Source: Agreia sp. COWG (lineage in GTDB: Bacteria; Actinomycetota; Actinomycetes; Actinomycetales; Microbacteriaceae). From it: a stretch of DNA of 64,000 nucleotides. Below, piece after piece: positions 62,413-64,000 of the stretch. The stretch lies in the NCBI RefSeq assembly GCF_904528075.1, contig NZ_LR882035.1:744001-808000 (forward strand), written 5' to 3'. The notes below the pieces were generated by a model. That model saw nothing but the letters and a program-made list of their open reading frames with translations. It ran no database searches and was not told where the DNA came from. Every line of letters starts with the position of its first letter. The first letter of the stretch is position 1. Position numbers and translations under genes: made by a program.

Positions 62413-63645
62413 GTGAGTTCACTTAAGAGGGTCTGGCAAGTTCTACGCGAGCAGGGCCCCATCGCCCTGTTGGCTCGGGTGGCACGGAGTCTGGCTCGCT
62501 CCATCAAACCGATGCCCAATTCGGTTCCCATCCGGCTGCTGGTCAAGGTCGACGATGCGAGCGAAGTCGACTGGAGCACCCCTCACCCTGCCGTGGCCAC
62601 CCCCCGGGTGGCGAAAGAGCACAAGCTCACGGTCGCCTGGATCATGTCGCCCCCCGGCGAGTCGAGCGGCGGTCACCAGAACATCTTTCGCTTCATGAGC
62701 TACCTCGAGGCTGCGGGACACACGGTGAAGATCTACCTGTACAGCTCGTTGCATCCCTTCACCGTCGCCATCGTGAAGGACATGCTCGCGTCGTCACCGT
62801 CCTACCCGAAGCTCCGGGCGAGCATCGAGGCCCATACCGGTCAAAGCGTGGGCGACGAGGTCGACGCGATCTTCGCGACAGGCTGGGAGACCGCGTACGC
62901 ATCGTTCCGCGACCCGTCCCTGGCGCGTCGCTTCTATTTCGTGCAGGACTTCGAGCCCTTTTTCACACCGGTGGGTTCGGCCTCGGTGCTGGCCGAGAAC
63001 ACCTACCGGTTCGGATTTCACGGCATCACCGCGGGCGGTTACCTCTCGCACAAGCTGTCGACCGAGTACGGGATGCAGGCGTCCCACTACGATTTCGGCG
63101 CCGACAAGACTCTCTACAACATCACCAATACGGGCCATCGCAAAGAGATCTTCTTCTATGCGCGGCCGGTGACCGAGCGTCGAGGTTTCGAGTTGGGCAT
63201 CCTGGCCCTCGCGCACTTCGCCCGCGAGCGGCCGGACTACGTCATCAATCTGGCTGGCTGGGACGTGAGCTCGTACAAGATCCCCTTTCCCTACGTCAAC
63301 CTGCAAGATCTGCGCATCGACGAGTTGAACAGCGTCTACAACCGGTGCGCGGCCGGCCTCGTGATCTCGCTGACGAATATGTCGCTGCTGCCGCTCGAGC
63401 TGCTCGCATCCGGGGTCATTCCCGTCGTCAACGACGGTGCGAACAATCGCCTGGTGAGCGACAACGAGTTCATCGAGTACGCCGACCCGTCGCCCAAGGC
63501 CCTGGCGCGCAGGCTCGTCGACATCGTCGATAGAGAAGATCTCGTCGCGCACTCCCGCGCCGCATCCGCGAGCGTGGACGGCGCCGACTGGGACGCGGCC
63601 GGGACGCGGTTCGTCGAACTGTTCGAGGGTGCCGTTCGTGGCTAG
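62413..63645 (+). CDS. WsaF-like rhamnosyltransferase (GT4 type)
   Basis: 410 residues. The N-domain has LTVAWIMSPPGESSGGHQNI with the following FRFMSYLEAAGHTVKIYLY, then AIFATGWETAYASF and FYFVQDFEPFFTPVGS; the C-domain has RKEIFFYARPVTERRGFELGI and LVISLTNMSLLPLELLASGVIPVV. These blocks are those of Geobacillus WsaF, a beta-1,2-rhamnosyltransferase building S-layer glycan. The GTG at 62413 is favoured by the -10 box; the long upstream frame is antisense to the GT2. Its last eight bases overlap the next gene. Confidence 0.85.
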   Translation: MSSLKRVWQVLREQGPIALLARVARSLARSIKPMPNSVPIRLLVKVDDASEVDWSTPHPAVATPRVAKEHKLTVAWIMSPPGESSGGHQNIFRFMSYLEAAGHTVKIYLYSSLHPFTVAIVKDMLASSPSYPKLRASIEAHTGQSVGDEVDAIFATGWETAYASFRDPSLARRFYFVQDFEPFFTPVGSASVLAENTYRFGFHGITAGGYLSHKLSTEYGMQASHYDFGADKTLYNITNTGHRKEIFFYARPVTERRGFELGILALAHFARERPDYVINLAGWDVSSYKIPFPYVNLQDLRIDELNSVYNRCAAGLVISLTNMSLLPLELLASGVIPVVNDGANNRLVSDNEFIEYADPSPKALARRLVDIVDREDLVAHSRAASASVDGADWDAAGTRFVELFEGAVRG

Positions 63646-64000
63646 CTGTCTCGTCATCGGTGCCAACGGATTTATCGGATCGCATCTGGTCGACGAACTG
63701 GTCGCCCTCGGGCATGAGGTCACCGCTTTCGACAGGTTCTCCGGTGGCGGACCGCCCATGTATTCCGCAGTGGGCGTGCGTCAGTTCGCCGGCGACTTTC
63801 TCAATCAGGCCGATGTGGCTGCGGCTGTCTCGGGCCAGCGATTCGTCTTTCACTTCGTGTCGACGACCACCCCCGCGACGGCCGAGGACGCTCCCACGCT
63901 CGACGTCCGCACGAATATCGCTTCCAGCATCGAGCTGTTCCAGCATTGCGTCGATGCCGGCGTCGAAAAGCTCTACTTCGCGTCGACGGGAGGCGCGATC
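63638..64000 (+). CDS. NAD-dependent epimerase/dehydratase, N-terminal part
   Basis: 121 codons before the right edge. The Rossmann motif LVIGANGFIGSHLVDEL at residues 5-21, FDRFSG, the NAD-site HFVSTTTPATAE and LYFASTGGAI near the end mark the extended SDR family (GalE/WcaG/RmlB group). It probably makes or modifies a nucleotide sugar for this polysaccharide. The GTG at 63638 overlaps the WsaF-like gene by eight bases. Substrate cannot be told from this part. Confidence 0.85.
   Translation, partial: MASCLVIGANGFIGSHLVDELVALGHEVTAFDRFSGGGPPMYSAVGVRQFAGDFLNQADVAAAVSGQRFVFHFVSTTTPATAEDAPTLDVRTNIASSIELFQHCVDAGVEKLYFASTGGAI

Overview
The window is chromosomal DNA of a high-GC actinobacterium, most likely a member of the Microbacteriaceae. 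This rests on strong G/C third-position bias, GTG starts, TANNNT -10 boxes directly in front of start codons, and a backbone whose gene content I recall as matching the Mycobacterium tuberculosis Rv3264c-Rv3319 region (manC, purE-purK, a bPH protein, birA, accD5-accE5, maf, accA3, lpdA, purine nucleoside phosphorylase, phosphomannomutase, add, deoA, cdd, sdhCDAB). There is no rRNA, complete tRNA, CRISPR array, insertion sequence or prophage. No stretch longer than about 280 bases lacks a gene, and the longest of these holds an FMN riboswitch.

1-13 kb: a riboflavin operon (ribD-ribE-ribBA, minus strand, cut by the left edge) behind an FMN riboswitch; a polyprenol-phosphate-mannose synthase divergent from a GtrA membrane protein; an FUSC membrane protein; trpS, xthA and a YihY/BrkB membrane protein; the succinate dehydrogenase operon sdhCDAB with a recognisable promoter and terminator; and a GT4 mannosyltransferase divergent from manC. 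14-31 kb: a nucleoside uptake and salvage block. It has two tandem BMP-family lipoproteins, an ABC ATPase and two permeases, cytidine deaminase, thymidine phosphorylase, adenosine deaminase, a phosphohexomutase/phosphopentomutase-like enzyme and purine nucleoside phosphorylase. Inside this block are three genes of unknown role (one with a WXG100-like N-terminus), a nucleoside hydrolase broken by an amber codon plus a metal-ligand substitution, and PTS EIIA and EIIB genes with no EIIC.

30-45 kb: an LpdA-type quinone reductase, acyl-CoA carboxylase genes (accA3, accD5, accE) with birA, maf, a 23S rRNA-type uridine methyltransferase homologue, a response regulator-histidine kinase pair followed by a kinase-like membrane protein, then purK, purE and an LCP ligase. 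Biotin ligase next to the biotin-dependent carboxylase is functionally coherent.

45-64 kb: a cell-wall polysaccharide locus that continues past the right edge. It holds rmlA (dTDP-rhamnose precursor), a Wzx-like flippase, ten glycosyltransferases (several of rhamnosyltransferase type, one WsaF-like), a GtrA protein, a DUF2304 protein coupled to a polyprenyl-phosphate glycosyltransferase, and three paralogous DUF2142 polytopic membrane proteins. The most interesting reading of this locus is a cytoplasmic rhamnan-type assembly line combined with an extracytoplasmic, polyprenyl-phosphate-sugar-dependent modification line in which the DUF2142 proteins would be GT-C-like transferases. That assignment is inference. 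The LCP protein at the left end of this region is the obvious candidate for attaching the product to peptidoglycan.
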